A stretch of 64,000 nt of DNA, from positions 1,302,001 to 1,366,000 of the forward strand of contig NZ_AP018694.1 in the NCBI RefSeq assembly GCF_009689585.1, written 5' to 3'. Of this stretch, positions 1 to 8,801 are shown one piece after another (position 1 is the first letter of the stretch; every line of letters begins with the position of its first letter). A model generated the notes under the pieces. It was not told the origin of the DNA and searched no databases. It saw only the letters and a program-made list of their open reading frames with translations. Origin of the DNA: Aquipluma nitroreducens (lineage in GTDB: Bacteria > Bacteroidota > Bacteroidia > Bacteroidales > Prolixibacteraceae). The position numbers and the translations under genes were made by a program.

Positions 1-558
1 TGCCAGTGCATAATCTATATCAGCTCTCAGAGTGTGCAATGGAGTACGACCATCTTTGTACATTTCTGAACGTGCCATTTCAGCGCCGTTTAAGCGGCCT
101 GAAACCTGAACTTTGATACCCTGTGCTCCCATTCTCATGGTTGAAGCGATAGCCATTTTTGTCGCACGACGGTAAGCAATCTTACCTTCAATCTGACGTG
201 CAATGTTAACAGCTACAATTTTGGCATCTAATTCCGGACGTTTAATTTCAAAAATGTTGATCTGAACTTCCTTGTTAGTGATCTTCTTCAGTTCTTCTTT
301 CAGTTTATCAACTTCCTGACCACCCTTGCCAATAATAATACCGGGCCTTGAGGTGTGAACAGTGATAGTAATAAGCTTCAGTGTGCGTTCAATAATAATC
401 TTAGAAATACTTGCTTTAGCCAAACGGGCATTCAAATATTCCCTGATTTTAAAATCTTCCACGAGCTTATCGCCATAGTTGTTTCCACCGAACCAATTGG
501 AATCCCATCCTTTGATGATTCCTAAACGATTAGCGATTGGATTAACTTTTTGTCCCAT
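1..558 (-). CDS. rpsC: 30S ribosomal protein S3 (partial, C-terminus off window)
   Basis: The reading frame opens with ATG at 558 ([13 protein letters not shown]), the typical S3 N-terminus. A KH-domain GxxG loop (IIGKGGQEV) follows about 90 residues in. S3 sits on the small-subunit head at the mRNA entry channel. The gene is the last visible member of the fused str/S10 operon, 10 bases after rplV, and is cut by the window edge after about 186 residues, so the C-terminal end is not seen. Nothing in the visible part is unusual. Confidence 0.97.
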   Translation of the reverse strand, partial: MGQKVNPIANRLGIIKGWDSNWFGGNNYGDKLVEDFKIREYLNARLAKASISKIIIERTLKLITITVHTSRPGIIIGKGGQEVDKLKEELKKITNKEVQINIFEIKRPELDAKIVAVNIARQIEGKIAYRRATKMAIASTMRMGAQGIKVQVSGRLNGAEMARSEMYKDGRTPLHTLRADIDYALA

Positions 559-568
559 GTATTATTAT

Positions 569-982
569 TTATTCTGTTACTTTTTCTTCGATTAAACTAC
601 CAAGACTAACGGTCACATGATTTGATCTTTTCTTGATCCTGTGTGCACGTCCCTGCGGAGCAGGCATTAATCTTTTCAATATTCTTCCTGAATCAACAGA
701 AATAGTTTTCACTACCAAATTACTTTCTTCCAATCTGCTTCCTTCGTTTTTAGCTTGCCAGTTAGCGATAGCTGACATAACTAATTTTTCAAGTCGGCGT
801 GAAGATTCTTTTGAGGAAAACTTTAGTACATCAAGAGCTCTGTTCACTTCCATTCCGCGAACCATATCGGCAACAAGCCTCATTTTGCGCGGTGAAGTAG
901 GACAATTCTTCAAAACAGCGAAATACTGCTGTTTCTTAGCTTCCTTTAGTTCGTTTGCACTATTTCTTTTTCTAGCACCCAT
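569..982 (-). CDS. rplV: 50S ribosomal protein L22
   Basis: This 137-residue protein carries the L22 core: [14 protein letters not shown] near the N-terminus and the C-terminal beta-hairpin region ([21 protein letters not shown]). In the ribosome that hairpin lines the peptide exit tunnel. It is somewhat longer than the E. coli protein (110 residues), with extra residues at both ends, which is common in Bacteroidota. It lies between rpsS and rpsC in the conserved S10 order. No erythromycin-type deletion is apparent in the hairpin. Confidence 0.97.
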   Translation of the reverse strand: MGARKRNSANELKEAKKQQYFAVLKNCPTSPRKMRLVADMVRGMEVNRALDVLKFSSKESSRRLEKLVMSAIANWQAKNEGSRLEESNLVVKTISVDSGRILKRLMPAPQGRAHRIKKRSNHVTVSLGSLIEEKVTE

Positions 983-1013
983 CGTGAATTCTTTTAATAA
1001 TTAAGCTTAGGCC

Positions 1014-1280
1014 TTATTTTTTACCTTTTGAATGGCCCCTGAATGTTCTTGTAGGTGCAAATTCGCCGAATTTATGACCAACCATGTTTTCAGTCACATA
1101 AACAGGAATGAATTTATTTCCGTTATGAACTGCGATGGTTTGCCCTACAAAGTCAGGAGAAATTACAGATGCTCTGGCCCATGTTTTGATTACCGCCTTT
1201 TTGTTCGTTTCATTCATAGCCAGAACTCTGCGTTCGAGCTTGAAATCGATAAAAGGACCTTTCTTTAATGAACGACTCAT
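1014..1280 (-). CDS. rpsS: 30S ribosomal protein S19
   Basis: The 88-residue protein starts [12 protein letters not shown] and contains the S19 hallmarks [22 protein letters not shown] and [17 protein letters not shown]19 forms part of the head of the small subunit with S13. The length is normal for the family. It lies 16 bases downstream of rplB and 31 bases upstream of rplV, in the standard S10-operon order. Confidence 0.98.
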   Translation of the reverse strand: MSRSLKKGPFIDFKLERRVLAMNETNKKAVIKTWARASVISPDFVGQTIAVHNGNKFIPVYVTENMVGHKFGEFAPTRTFRGHSKGKK

Positions 1281-1296
1281 ATTCTTCTCCTTTTAA

Positions 1297-2121
1297 TTAT
1301 TTCTTGCGTTTTTCTACAATATACCTGTTAGAAGCTTTCTTCTTAGCACGGGTTTTGAAGCCTTTAGCTAATAAGCCCTTACGTGAACGTGGATGTCCAC
1401 CAGAAGAGCGACCTTCTCCACCACCCATTGGGTGATCTACCGGGTTCATCGCTACACCTCTAACGCGAGGTCTTCTACCTAACCATCTTGAGCGGCCAGC
1501 TTTTCCTGAACGTTCGAGGTTGTGGTCGGAGTTTCCAACAATTCCTACTGTAGCACGACAAGTTACGAGAACCATTCTTGCTTCGCCCGAAGGCAATTTC
1601 ACGATAGCGTACTTTCCTTCTCTCGAAGTTAACTGAGCATACGTACCGGCACTACGCGCCATCACACCACCCTGACTTGGATGAAGTTCAATGTTGTGAA
1701 CCAAAGTTCCAAGAGGAATTTCAGCTAGTGGCAATGTATTGCCTACTTCTGGTGCGATCCCACTGCCAGTTTCAACTTTCTGCCCAACAACTAAACCGTT
1801 GGGAGCAAGCATGTACCGTTTCTCTCCATCAGGATATACCAGAAGAGCGATACGGGCTGTGCGGTTTGGATCATACTGAATAGACTCAACAACAGCAGCA
1901 ATACCATCTTTATCTCTTTTAAAATCGATAAAACGGTATTTGCGTTTGTGGCCACCACCTATATTCCTCATTGTCATGCGACCGCCGGCATTTCTACCGC
2001 CGGAACTCGTCATTGGCTTCAACAATGATTTTTCAGGTGTTGATGCAGTAATGGACTCAAAGGTTCCGGCAATCTTATGCCTTTGACCTGGAGTAACTGG
2101 ATTTAATTTTCTTACTGCCAT
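1297..2121 (-). CDS. rplB: 50S ribosomal protein L2
   Basis: The protein is 274 residues, the normal length for L2. The C-terminal part has the signature [21 protein letters not shown], including the conserved His of the NPVDHP segment near the peptidyl-transferase centre. The N-terminus ([16 protein letters not shown]) and the mid-region [11 protein letters not shown] are typical. It follows rplW after 8 bases, consistent with co-transcription. Confidence 0.98.
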   Translation of the reverse strand: MAVRKLNPVTPGQRHKIAGTFESITASTPEKSLLKPMTSSGGRNAGGRMTMRNIGGGHKRKYRFIDFKRDKDGIAAVVESIQYDPNRTARIALLVYPDGEKRYMLAPNGLVVGQKVETGSGIAPEVGNTLPLAEIPLGTLVHNIELHPSQGGVMARSAGTYAQLTSREGKYAIVKLPSGEARMVLVTCRATVGIVGNSDHNLERSGKAGRSRWLGRRPRVRGVAMNPVDHPMGGGEGRSSGGHPRSRKGLLAKGFKTRAKKKASNRYIVEKRKK

Positions 2122-2129
2122 TTTTTTAA

Positions 2130-2420
2130 TTAAATATTACTATAAAAATCAATAGATTCTCCTTTTGCTATTGTAACAATAGCTTTTTTGCTCATTCCGG
2201 TACTGCCTGAAATGACACCGGCCTTGGTAAAACGAGACTTTCTTTTACCTCCATGAATCAAAGTATTTACAGAAGTCACTGAAACATTGTATAAACCTTC
2301 AATGGCTTTTTTGATCTGTAATTTATTTGCGTTCCGATTTACAATAAAACCGTAGCGGTTAAGACTTTCGGCCTGACCTGTAATCTTTTCGGTAACGATC
2401 GGTTTAATTAAAATTTCCAT
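2130..2420 (-). CDS. rplW: 50S ribosomal protein L23
   Basis: I place the start at the ATG at 2420 ([12 protein letters not shown]), giving 96 residues, the usual L23 length. A longer frame extends 11 codons upstream into rplD but those residues ([11 protein letters not shown]) do not resemble L23. L23 lies beside the tunnel exit and is the docking site for trigger factor and SRP. Conserved features are the N-terminal TEK motif and the basic loop GGKRKSRF. It is 10 bases downstream of rplD. Confidence 0.95.
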   Translation of the reverse strand: MEILIKPIVTEKITGQAESLNRYGFIVNRNANKLQIKKAIEGLYNVSVTSVNTLIHGGKRKSRFTKAGVISGSTGMSKKAIVTIAKGESIDFYSNI

Positions 2421-2430
2421 TTTCAGCCTT

Positions 2431-3060
2431 TTAAATCTTAAACAATTCTTCAATTTTACTTACAGAACTTTCCAGAACTACAACTTTTTTAGCGTTAAGT
2501 ATCTGGTAAGTATTTAATTCTGAAGCAGTTACAACAGAAACTGCCTGTAAATTTCTGGAGGACAAATATATATTTTTATTTTCTTCCGGTAAAACGAATA
2601 GTGACTTTTTATCATTAATTTTCAGATTATTACTGATTTGCACCATTTCGCGTGTTTTCGGAGTTTCGAAAGCGAAATCTTCGATTACCAAAATTGATTC
2701 TTCCAGAGCTTTATATGTCAATGCTGATTTACGTGCAAGAGACTTAACTTTCTTATTTAATTTGAAATCATAAGTTCTTGGACGTGGACCAAAAACGCGA
2801 CCTCCACCACGGAATACAGGAGATTTTACACTGCCTGCTCTTGCGGTACCGGTACCTTTTTGTTTTTTGAGTTTCCGGGTACTTCCGGATACTTCTCCAC
2901 GTTCTTTTGCACTGTGGGTTCCTTGTCTTTTATTAGCCAAAATTTGTTTCACATCCAAATAAATGGCGTGGTCACTTGGCTCAATACCGAAAATTTGTTC
3001 ATCTAATGTAACAGTTCTTCCGGTCTCTTGTCCTGCGGTGTTTAATACTTTTATTTCCAT
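2431..3060 (-). CDS. rplD: 50S ribosomal protein L4
   Basis: The 209-residue protein contains the L4 extended loop ([22 protein letters not shown] followed by VFGPRPRTY), which reaches toward the exit tunnel. In E. coli, L4 also represses its own S10 operon; whether it does so here cannot be read from the sequence. Its ATG shares a base with the rplC stop codon (TAATG arrangement), so the two are probably translationally coupled. Confidence 0.97.
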   Translation of the reverse strand: MEIKVLNTAGQETGRTVTLDEQIFGIEPSDHAIYLDVKQILANKRQGTHSAKERGEVSGSTRKLKKQKGTGTARAGSVKSPVFRGGGRVFGPRPRTYDFKLNKKVKSLARKSALTYKALEESILVIEDFAFETPKTREMVQISNNLKINDKKSLFVLPEENKNIYLSSRNLQAVSVVTASELNTYQILNAKKVVVLESSVSKIEELFKI

Positions 3061-3677
3061 TACTGATAAATAATTACGGTTGAACCTTTACATCCAGGAA
3101 CTGATCCTTTAACAACCAATAAATTTGACTCTGGAATCACTTTCAAAACTTTAAGGTTCTGAATAGTAACATTGTCATTGCCATCATTACCAGCCATGCG
3201 CATTCCAGGGAAAACGCGTGATGGATAAGAAGATGCACCAACAGAACCAGGAGCTCTCAAACGGTTGTGCTGACCGTGAGTAGAATCACCCACACCACCA
3301 AATCCGTGACGTTTTACAACGCCCTGAAATCCTTTACCTTTAGTTACACCCTGAACATCAACCCAACCTTCTTCATCGATTGAATCAACAGTAACGACAT
3401 CACCAAGTTTAAACTCACCTACAAGTTCTTTGAACTCAATAAGTTTCTTTTTAGGCTCTGTTCCAGCTTTTTTGAAATGACCCAGTTCAGCTTTATTGGT
3501 ATGCTTTTCTTTTTTGTCAGCAAACCCTAACTGAATTGAATCATAGCCATCAGTAGCCACCGATTTCACTTGTGTAACAACACAAGGTCCGGCTTGAATC
3601 ACAGTGCATGGGATGTTTTTCCCCTCAACACTGAATACGGAAGTCATTCCGATTTTTTTACCGATTAATCCTGCCAT
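3060..3677 (-). CDS. rplC: 50S ribosomal protein L3
   Basis: The 205-residue protein begins [15 protein letters not shown] and has the conserved central segment [14 protein letters not shown] followed by [16 protein letters not shown], which contains the W-finger region near the peptidyl-transferase centre. L3 is an early assembly protein of the large subunit. It follows rpsJ by 22 bases and overlaps rplD by one base. Confidence 0.98.
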   Translation of the reverse strand: MAGLIGKKIGMTSVFSVEGKNIPCTVIQAGPCVVTQVKSVATDGYDSIQLGFADKKEKHTNKAELGHFKKAGTEPKKKLIEFKELVGEFKLGDVVTVDSIDEEGWVDVQGVTKGKGFQGVVKRHGFGGVGDSTHGQHNRLRAPGSVGASSYPSRVFPGMRMAGNDGNDNVTIQNLKVLKVIPESNLLVVKGSVPGCKGSTVIIYQ

Positions 3678-3699
3678 TTTTCTTTGTTTTTACAGGTTA

Positions 3700-4005
3700 T
3701 CAAACTTTAATTTCTACTTCAACGCCACTTGGTAATTCAAGCTTCATTAAGGCGTCGATTGTTTTTGCTGTTGAACTGTAAATGTCGATCAAACGTTTGT
3801 AAGATGACAGCTCGAATTGTTCCCTTGATTTTTTGTTAACAAAGGTTGAGCGTAATACAGTGAAAATACGTTTGTGAGTTGGAAGTGGAATTGGTCCACT
3901 TACAACTGCACCTGTAGTTTTAACTGTTTTTACGATCTTTTCAGCCGACTTGTCTACCAAGTTGTGATCATACGATTTCAGCTTAATTCTGATCTTTTGA
4001 CTCAT
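3700..4005 (-). CDS. rpsJ: 30S ribosomal protein S10
   Basis: The 101-residue protein is a typical S10 (NusE): [22 protein letters not shown] at the N-terminus, then [19 protein letters not shown]. Besides its ribosomal role, S10 is part of the NusB/NusE antitermination complex. It lies directly downstream of fusA (27-base gap) with no tuf gene between them, as is usual in Bacteroidota, where tuf is elsewhere. Confidence 0.98.
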   Translation of the reverse strand: MSQKIRIKLKSYDHNLVDKSAEKIVKTVKTTGAVVSGPIPLPTHKRIFTVLRSTFVNKKSREQFELSSYKRLIDIYSSTAKTIDALMKLELPSGVEVEIKV

Positions 4006-4032
4006 AGTGAGAAATAATAATACAGTTTATAA

Positions 4033-6141
4033 TTATAATAAGTCTGTTCTTCCTTTTAGGTCTTCAAGAACCTTAGTAGCGAGTAATTTTGGTAACTCAA
4101 CATATTTTGCAAATTCCATTGATGAAGTTGCACGGCCTGATGACAATGTACGAAGTACAGTCACATATCCGAACAATTCTGAAAGTGGAACCAATGCCTT
4201 GATAACACGGGCACCCGATTTTTCTTCCATACCTTCAATTTGACCACGACGACGATTCAAGTCACCGATGATGTCACCCATATATTCTTCAGGAGTTACA
4301 ATCTCGCATTTCATGATTGGCTCAAGTAACCTTGGACCAGCTTTTCCTGCGGCTGTTTTGAATGCCTGACGGGCACAAATTTCGAACGATAAAGAATCCG
4401 AGTCAACAGCGTGGAAACTACCGTCGAGAAGGGTTACTTTAAGGCTGTCAACAGTAAATCCGGCCAATGGACCGTTTGCCAATGCTGATTCGAAACCTTT
4501 TGCAACTGAAGGGATATATTCGCGTGGAATGTTACCACCTTTTACAGCATCAACGAACTGAAGTCCGGTTTTGCCTTCATCGGCTGGTTCAACGCGAACA
4601 ATAATATCAGCGAATTTACCACGACCACCCGATTGTTTCTTGAATACTTCGCGAATTTCAACCGATTTGGTGATACATTCTTTATAGGCAACCTGAGGAG
4701 CACCCTGGTTACATTCAACCTTAAATTCACGACGTAAACGGTCAACAATGATTTCAAGGTGAAGCTCACCCATACCACGGATAACTGTCTGTCCTGAATC
4801 AGGATCAGTATTTACTTTAAATGTTGGATCTTCTTCAGCAAGTTTATATAAACCCTGGTTCAGTTTATCCAAATCTTTTTGAGTTTTAGGCTCAATAGCG
4901 ATACCGATAACTGGTTCAGGGAAATCCATACTTTCAAGTACAACCGGATTATCCAAATCAGATAAAGTATCACCTGTACGGATATCTTTAAATCCAACAG
5001 CAGCACAAATATCACCAGCCTCAATTACATCAATCGGGTTCTGCTTGTTTGAGTGCATCTGGTAAATACGTGAAATACGTTCTTTTTTACCAGTTCTGGA
5101 ATTGAAAACCGAGTCGCCTGCGGTAATTTTTCCTGAATACACACGAATGAAGCACAAACGACCAACATAAGGGTCGGTAGCAATTTTAAACGCAAGCGCA
5201 GCAAGTGGTTCGTTAACATCGGCATGACGAATGATTTCAACTTCTTCGCCATATTCAGTACCAACGATTTCCCCCTTATCCATTGGACTTGGAAGAAAAG
5301 CACAAACAGCATCCAACAAATGCTGAACACCTTTATTCTTGAAAGCAGAACCGCACATCATTGGGATGATTGACATACTAATGGTTGCTTTGCGGATAAC
5401 TGTCAACATCTGCTCAACAGTGATTGATTCCGGATCTTCGAAGAATTGTTCGAGCAATACGTCATCGTGTTCAGCAACTGCTTCAACCAGCTTAGCACGG
5501 TAATCATTCGATATCTCAACCATATTGGCTGGGATATCTTCTGTATAATAAGTAGTTCCTAATGTTGCATCATCTTTCCAACGGATGGCTTTCATCTCAA
5601 TCAAATCGATCACGCCTTCAAAGGTTTCTTCAGATCCGATAGGGAGTGTGATTGGAACCGGATTGGCTCCCAATTTTTCTCTTACTTCGGCAACTACGTT
5701 ATAGAAGTCGGCACCTGAACGGTCCATTTTATTGACGAATCCGATACGTGGAACACCATATTTTTCAGCCTGACGCCAAACAGTTTCTGATTGAGCCTCA
5801 ACTCCACCTACCGCACAAAACAATGCAACAGCACCGTCTAAAACACGCAACGAACGTTCTACTTCAACAGTGAAGTCAACGTGTCCGGGTGTATCAATGA
5901 TGTTAATTTTGTGCTCTGTATCCTGATATTTCCAGAATGTTGTAGTAGCAGCAGAAGTAATGGTAATACCACGTTCCTGCTCCTGTTCCATCCAGTCCAT
6001 AGTGGCAGCACCATCATGAACTTCGCCAATTCGGTGAGTGATACCTGTATAATACAGGATACGCTCCGAGGTGGTCGTTTTGCCGGCATCAATGTGTGCC
6101 ATGATGCCGATGTTTCTGGTATAATTTAAATCTTTTGCCAT
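4033..6141 (-). CDS. fusA: translation elongation factor G
   Basis: This 702-residue GTPase drives mRNA-tRNA translocation and, with RRF, ribosome recycling. The G domain is canonical: G1 AHIDAGKTT at 15-23, switch [12 protein letters not shown] around 57-66, G3 DTPGHVDF at 84-91 with the catalytic His, and G4 NKMD at 138-141. Domains II to V follow at normal length. It lies between rpsG and rpsJ in the str part of the operon. This is the housekeeping EF-G. A second, divergent EF-G-like gene lies at 11629-13784. Confidence 0.98.
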   Translation of the reverse strand: MAKDLNYTRNIGIMAHIDAGKTTTSERILYYTGITHRIGEVHDGAATMDWMEQEQERGITITSAATTTFWKYQDTEHKINIIDTPGHVDFTVEVERSLRVLDGAVALFCAVGGVEAQSETVWRQAEKYGVPRIGFVNKMDRSGADFYNVVAEVREKLGANPVPITLPIGSEETFEGVIDLIEMKAIRWKDDATLGTTYYTEDIPANMVEISNDYRAKLVEAVAEHDDVLLEQFFEDPESITVEQMLTVIRKATISMSIIPMMCGSAFKNKGVQHLLDAVCAFLPSPMDKGEIVGTEYGEEVEIIRHADVNEPLAALAFKIATDPYVGRLCFIRVYSGKITAGDSVFNSRTGKKERISRIYQMHSNKQNPIDVIEAGDICAAVGFKDIRTGDTLSDLDNPVVLESMDFPEPVIGIAIEPKTQKDLDKLNQGLYKLAEEDPTFKVNTDPDSGQTVIRGMGELHLEIIVDRLRREFKVECNQGAPQVAYKECITKSVEIREVFKKQSGGRGKFADIIVRVEPADEGKTGLQFVDAVKGGNIPREYIPSVAKGFESALANGPLAGFTVDSLKVTLLDGSFHAVDSDSLSFEICARQAFKTAAGKAGPRLLEPIMKCEIVTPEEYMGDIIGDLNRRRGQIEGMEEKSGARVIKALVPLSELFGYVTVLRTLSSGRATSSMEFAKYVELPKLLATKVLEDLKGRTDLL

Positions 6142-6192
6142 TTTAAACCAATATCTATCTAAACTAAAACGATCTATCTAAACTTCTAAATA

Positions 6193-6669
6193 CTAAAAAC
6201 GGAAATGTGCAAACGCGCGATTTGCTTCAGCCATACGGTGTGTATCTTCTTTCTTCTTGAAAGCTCCACCTTCTTCGTTATAGGCTGCAACAATTTCACC
6301 AGCAAGTTTTTCAGCCATTGAACGGCCTGAACGTTTGCGGGAATATAAAATCATATTTTTTACTGAAATAGAAGTTTTTCTTTCAGGACGGATTTCCATA
6401 GGAACCTGGAAAGTAGCTCCACCAACGCGGCGGCTTTTTACTTCTACGTGAGGGGTAATTTTTTCGAGTGCTTTTTTGAATACGTCCAGCGGACTTACTT
6501 CAGAATCTTTCACTTTTACGCTTACGATGTCCATCGCATCATAAAAGATTTGGTAAGCGATTGACTTTTTCCCGTCGTACATTAAGTCGTTTACGAAACG
6601 GGTAACCAATGTGTCATTGAACTTTGGATCGGGCAGAATGATCCTCTTCTTTGGTTTCGATTTTCTCAT
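6193..6669 (-). CDS. rpsG: 30S ribosomal protein S7
   Basis: The 158-residue protein starts [19 protein letters not shown] and contains the S7 core segments [18 protein letters not shown] and [18 protein letters not shown]7 nucleates assembly of the 3' major domain of 16S rRNA. It is separated from rpsL by 126 bases, the largest gap in this operon, in which I see no gene. It lies 51 bases upstream of fusA. Confidence 0.98.
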   Translation of the reverse strand: MRKSKPKKRIILPDPKFNDTLVTRFVNDLMYDGKKSIAYQIFYDAMDIVSVKVKDSEVSPLDVFKKALEKITPHVEVKSRRVGGATFQVPMEIRPERKTSISVKNMILYSRKRSGRSMAEKLAGEIVAAYNEEGGAFKKKEDTHRMAEANRAFAHFRF

Positions 6670-6795
6670 TACAATAATGCTTTAGTGTTACTTAAATTAG
6701 CTGTAATTTGTATGCTTCAATCGGCTATCAGGCCTCTTTACTCAACTCAAACCACTAAGCTAGAACGTCATTAAATTAAAATAACCTGCGAAAAA

Positions 6796-7176
6796 TTATT
6801 TTTTCACTTTTGGTCTTTTGGTACCGTATTTCGACCGTCTTTGAGTACGACCTTCAACACCTGCTGTGTCGAGAGCACCACGAATTAAATGGTAACGAAC
6901 ACCTGGAAGGTCTTTAACCCTACCACCGCGTACCAATACAATAGAGTGTTCCTGAAGATTGTGTCCTTCTCCTGGAATGTAAGCGTTCACTTCCTTGCCA
7001 TTTGTTAAACGAACACGAGCTACTTTACGCATAGCTGAGTTTGGTTTCTTTGGAGTTGTGGTATAAACGCGAACACATACTCCTCTTCTCTGTGGGCAAG
7101 AATCCAATGCCGGAGATTTACTTTTCTCCGCATTACTTTGTCTACCTTTTCTAACTAATTGCTGAATCGTTGGCAT
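6796..7176 (-). CDS. rpsL: 30S ribosomal protein S12
   Basis: The 126-residue protein has the S12 signatures [19 protein letters not shown] and [13 protein letters not shown]. Both lysines altered in classical streptomycin-resistant mutants are wild type (K43 and K88 counting the initiator Met), so no target-site resistance is predicted. It is the first gene of the str/S10 operon and lies just downstream of two tandem promoter candidates at 7223-7329. Confidence 0.98.
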   Translation of the reverse strand: MPTIQQLVRKGRQSNAEKSKSPALDSCPQRRGVCVRVYTTTPKKPNSAMRKVARVRLTNGKEVNAYIPGEGHNLQEHSIVLVRGGRVKDLPGVRYHLIRGALDTAGVEGRTQRRSKYGTKRPKVKK

Positions 7177-7222
7177 ATAGCTACTCTTAATTTAAAAATT
7201 ACTTACGTAAAAAATTGGTCTG

Positions 7223-7253
7223 CAAAGGTATTGCAATTTTCCACAATAACAAC
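7223..7253 (-). promoter_or_regulatory. promoter P2 of the str/S10 operon
   Basis: On the minus strand, TACCTTTG (7230 to 7223) is an exact match to the Bacteroidota -7 box TAnnTTTG. A GTTG (7253 to 7250) lies 19 bases upstream as a -33 element. The predicted start is about 40 bases before the rpsL ATG. Confidence 0.65.
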
Positions 7254-7297
7254 ACTTTACAGTCCGCTTCAAGGGATTTTCCCTTTAAAACGGCTCG

Positions 7298-7329
7298 CAA
7301 AAGTACTAATTGTCAATAGAAAACCCAAT
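7298..7329 (-). promoter_or_regulatory. promoter P1 of the str/S10 operon
   Basis: A second exact -7 match, TACTTTTG (7305 to 7298, minus strand), has an ATTG 20 bases upstream as a -33 element. It lies about 75 bases upstream of P2. The transcript from it would include a short hairpin (AAGGGA-AAA-TCCCTT) before P2. Two tandem promoters fit a highly expressed ribosomal operon. Confidence 0.5.
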
Positions 7330-7403
7330 AAAAACCAATAAAAAAATCATCTTTTTCCCATTATTCTTAACACACTCAAGATGACTGTTGACCAGAGGGC
7401 TTA

Positions 7404-8720
7404 TTATGACTGAGGAATCCGATGTTTTAAGTGAGATTTTACCGGATTAAAAAAGCGTTGGATAAGCCTTAAATCTTCGGTAATTATTTCGGCTGATCCT
7501 TTCATCTCCTGACTAAATTTTAGAGGAATATCGTAATTCGTTTTCAAGTCCTGTGGCATTTCCACTTCGACCACGTAATTTTCATTGTTAGGCATCAACG
7601 AAATGCTTTTAACAGTAGCTCTTATAAATCCATATTCCATATAAGGGAAATTTTCGAACCTAATGTTGACTCTTTGGCCAACAGCAACTTTTCCGGCACC
7701 TTTAACCGGCAAACTGATTCGCCCAATTATCTGTGATTGTTTCTCCGGAATGACTGAAAATACCATTTCGTCTTTTTTTACCTGTTGGTTTTTACTCCAG
7801 AAGTTGGCAAAACTCACCTTGCCCGAAATTGGGCTTTTAATTGTAAAAGTTTGCTCCCAATAAGCCAGACGACTTTTCAGCACATTCATCGCTTCAATTA
7901 AGGTATTCTGTGCCTTTTTCTGTTGATCGGCAAATTCCATTTCAGCATCCACAACGTCCTGCTCCAATTTAATGATTGCACTTTGTGTTTCGGCAAGTTT
8001 TGTTCGTGAACCATTCAGATTGTATTTTTTCTGAATCAGCAATCCTTTACTCTTTTCCAGATCGAGATCAGAAAGTACTCCTTTTAACTGCAATAGTGAG
8101 TCACGTTTAAACTGCGTATTTACAATCCGGAAATCAGCTTCCATATCTTTCTTCTGCGCCCAAAGCCGATCGTAGTATATCTTATTCATGGCGATCTGCT
8201 GCCGAAGGGCTTTAATCTTTTTGGGATGCAACTTCAGCCTGAGAAAGGTGAAATAATCATTGTATAACCTGACAAAGCTTGAATAATCGGATTGAATGTC
8301 GCCCAACTGTAGATCAACTCCGGGATGGACCGATGCCAGCGTATCAAATGAAAGCATAAATGGCTCCATACCTGAAAGCATATCTTTTAGCTTCAATGCA
8401 TCTTCGAACTTGGCTGTACTTTCAAGAATGGCAATAACCTGATTTTCTGAAACCAGCTGCTGATCGGTAACGAGCATCGAATCAATCCGTGCTGTGGTTC
8501 GGGCTGCAAGGTACGCCGGCGGATTCTCAGAAAGCACAACAATATCAGCATTAATTACATCAGGATACCGAAAGAAATAGCTTCCAACCAACAAAAGAAG
8601 AACCACACCCAATATCAGTGAAATCCCGGAACGAATCATCCAACGGGGCGATTGCTGCACAATCTCCTGAAATTCGTCGCTTCGAAGTTCAATTTCTATT
8701 GGTTCCTTTTTTTTATCCAT
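7404..8720 (-). CDS. HlyD-family membrane fusion/adaptor protein of a type I exporter
   Basis: This 438-residue protein has a cytoplasmic N-terminal tail, one membrane helix at about 30-50 (ISLILGVVLLLLVGSYFF), then two halves of a barrel-sandwich domain around a long coiled-coil hairpin (about residues 90-280) and a C-terminal beta domain. This is the HlyD layout. The protein would bridge the inner-membrane ABC exporter to an outer-membrane channel. It is downstream of the C39-peptidase ABC transporter, separated by a repeat-rich 81-base gap, and probably in the same operon. No TolC-like gene is nearby. Two TAA stops occur in tandem. Confidence 0.88.
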   Translation of the reverse strand: MDKKKEPIEIELRSDEFQEIVQQSPRWMIRSGISLILGVVLLLLVGSYFFRYPDVINADIVVLSENPPAYLAARTTARIDSMLVTDQQLVSENQVIAILESTAKFEDALKLKDMLSGMEPFMLSFDTLASVHPGVDLQLGDIQSDYSSFVRLYNDYFTFLRLKLHPKKIKALRQQIAMNKIYYDRLWAQKKDMEADFRIVNTQFKRDSLLQLKGVLSDLDLEKSKGLLIQKKYNLNGSRTKLAETQSAIIKLEQDVVDAEMEFADQQKKAQNTLIEAMNVLKSRLAYWEQTFTIKSPISGKVSFANFWSKNQQVKKDEMVFSVIPEKQSQIIGRISLPVKGAGKVAVGQRVNIRFENFPYMEYGFIRATVKSISLMPNNENYVVEVEMPQDLKTNYDIPLKFSQEMKGSAEIITEDLRLIQRFFNPVKSHLKHRIPQS

Positions 8721-8725
8721 CTTCT

Positions 8726-8800
8726 TTAGTGTTCAGTCTCAGTGTTCAGTCTCAGTGTTCAGTAGGGGTTACTGCGAACTGGGACTGGCCACCGCCAACT
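8726..8800. repeat. intergenic repeat, GTGTTCAGTCTCA tandem type (family e)
   Basis: About 2.8 direct copies of a 13-base unit (AGTGTTCAGTCTC) lie at 8728-8763, followed by a degenerate complementary stretch rich in AACTG/ACTGG words. The element fills the gap between the exporter gene and the HlyD gene and starts directly after the exporter's stop codon (TGA, minus strand). It resembles in layout the other repeats of this window but has a different sequence. Confidence 0.7.
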
Positions 8801-8801
8801 A

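Noticed and set aside
633-1268. Plus-strand frames antisense to rplV and rpsS (123 and 78 codons)
   Set aside because: They are fully overlapped by ribosomal protein genes and have no family resemblance; they are shadow frames.
8728-8763. CRISPR-like array from 13-base tandem units
   Set aside because: There are under three copies, no spacers and no cas genes. It is a short tandem repeat within a family-e element.
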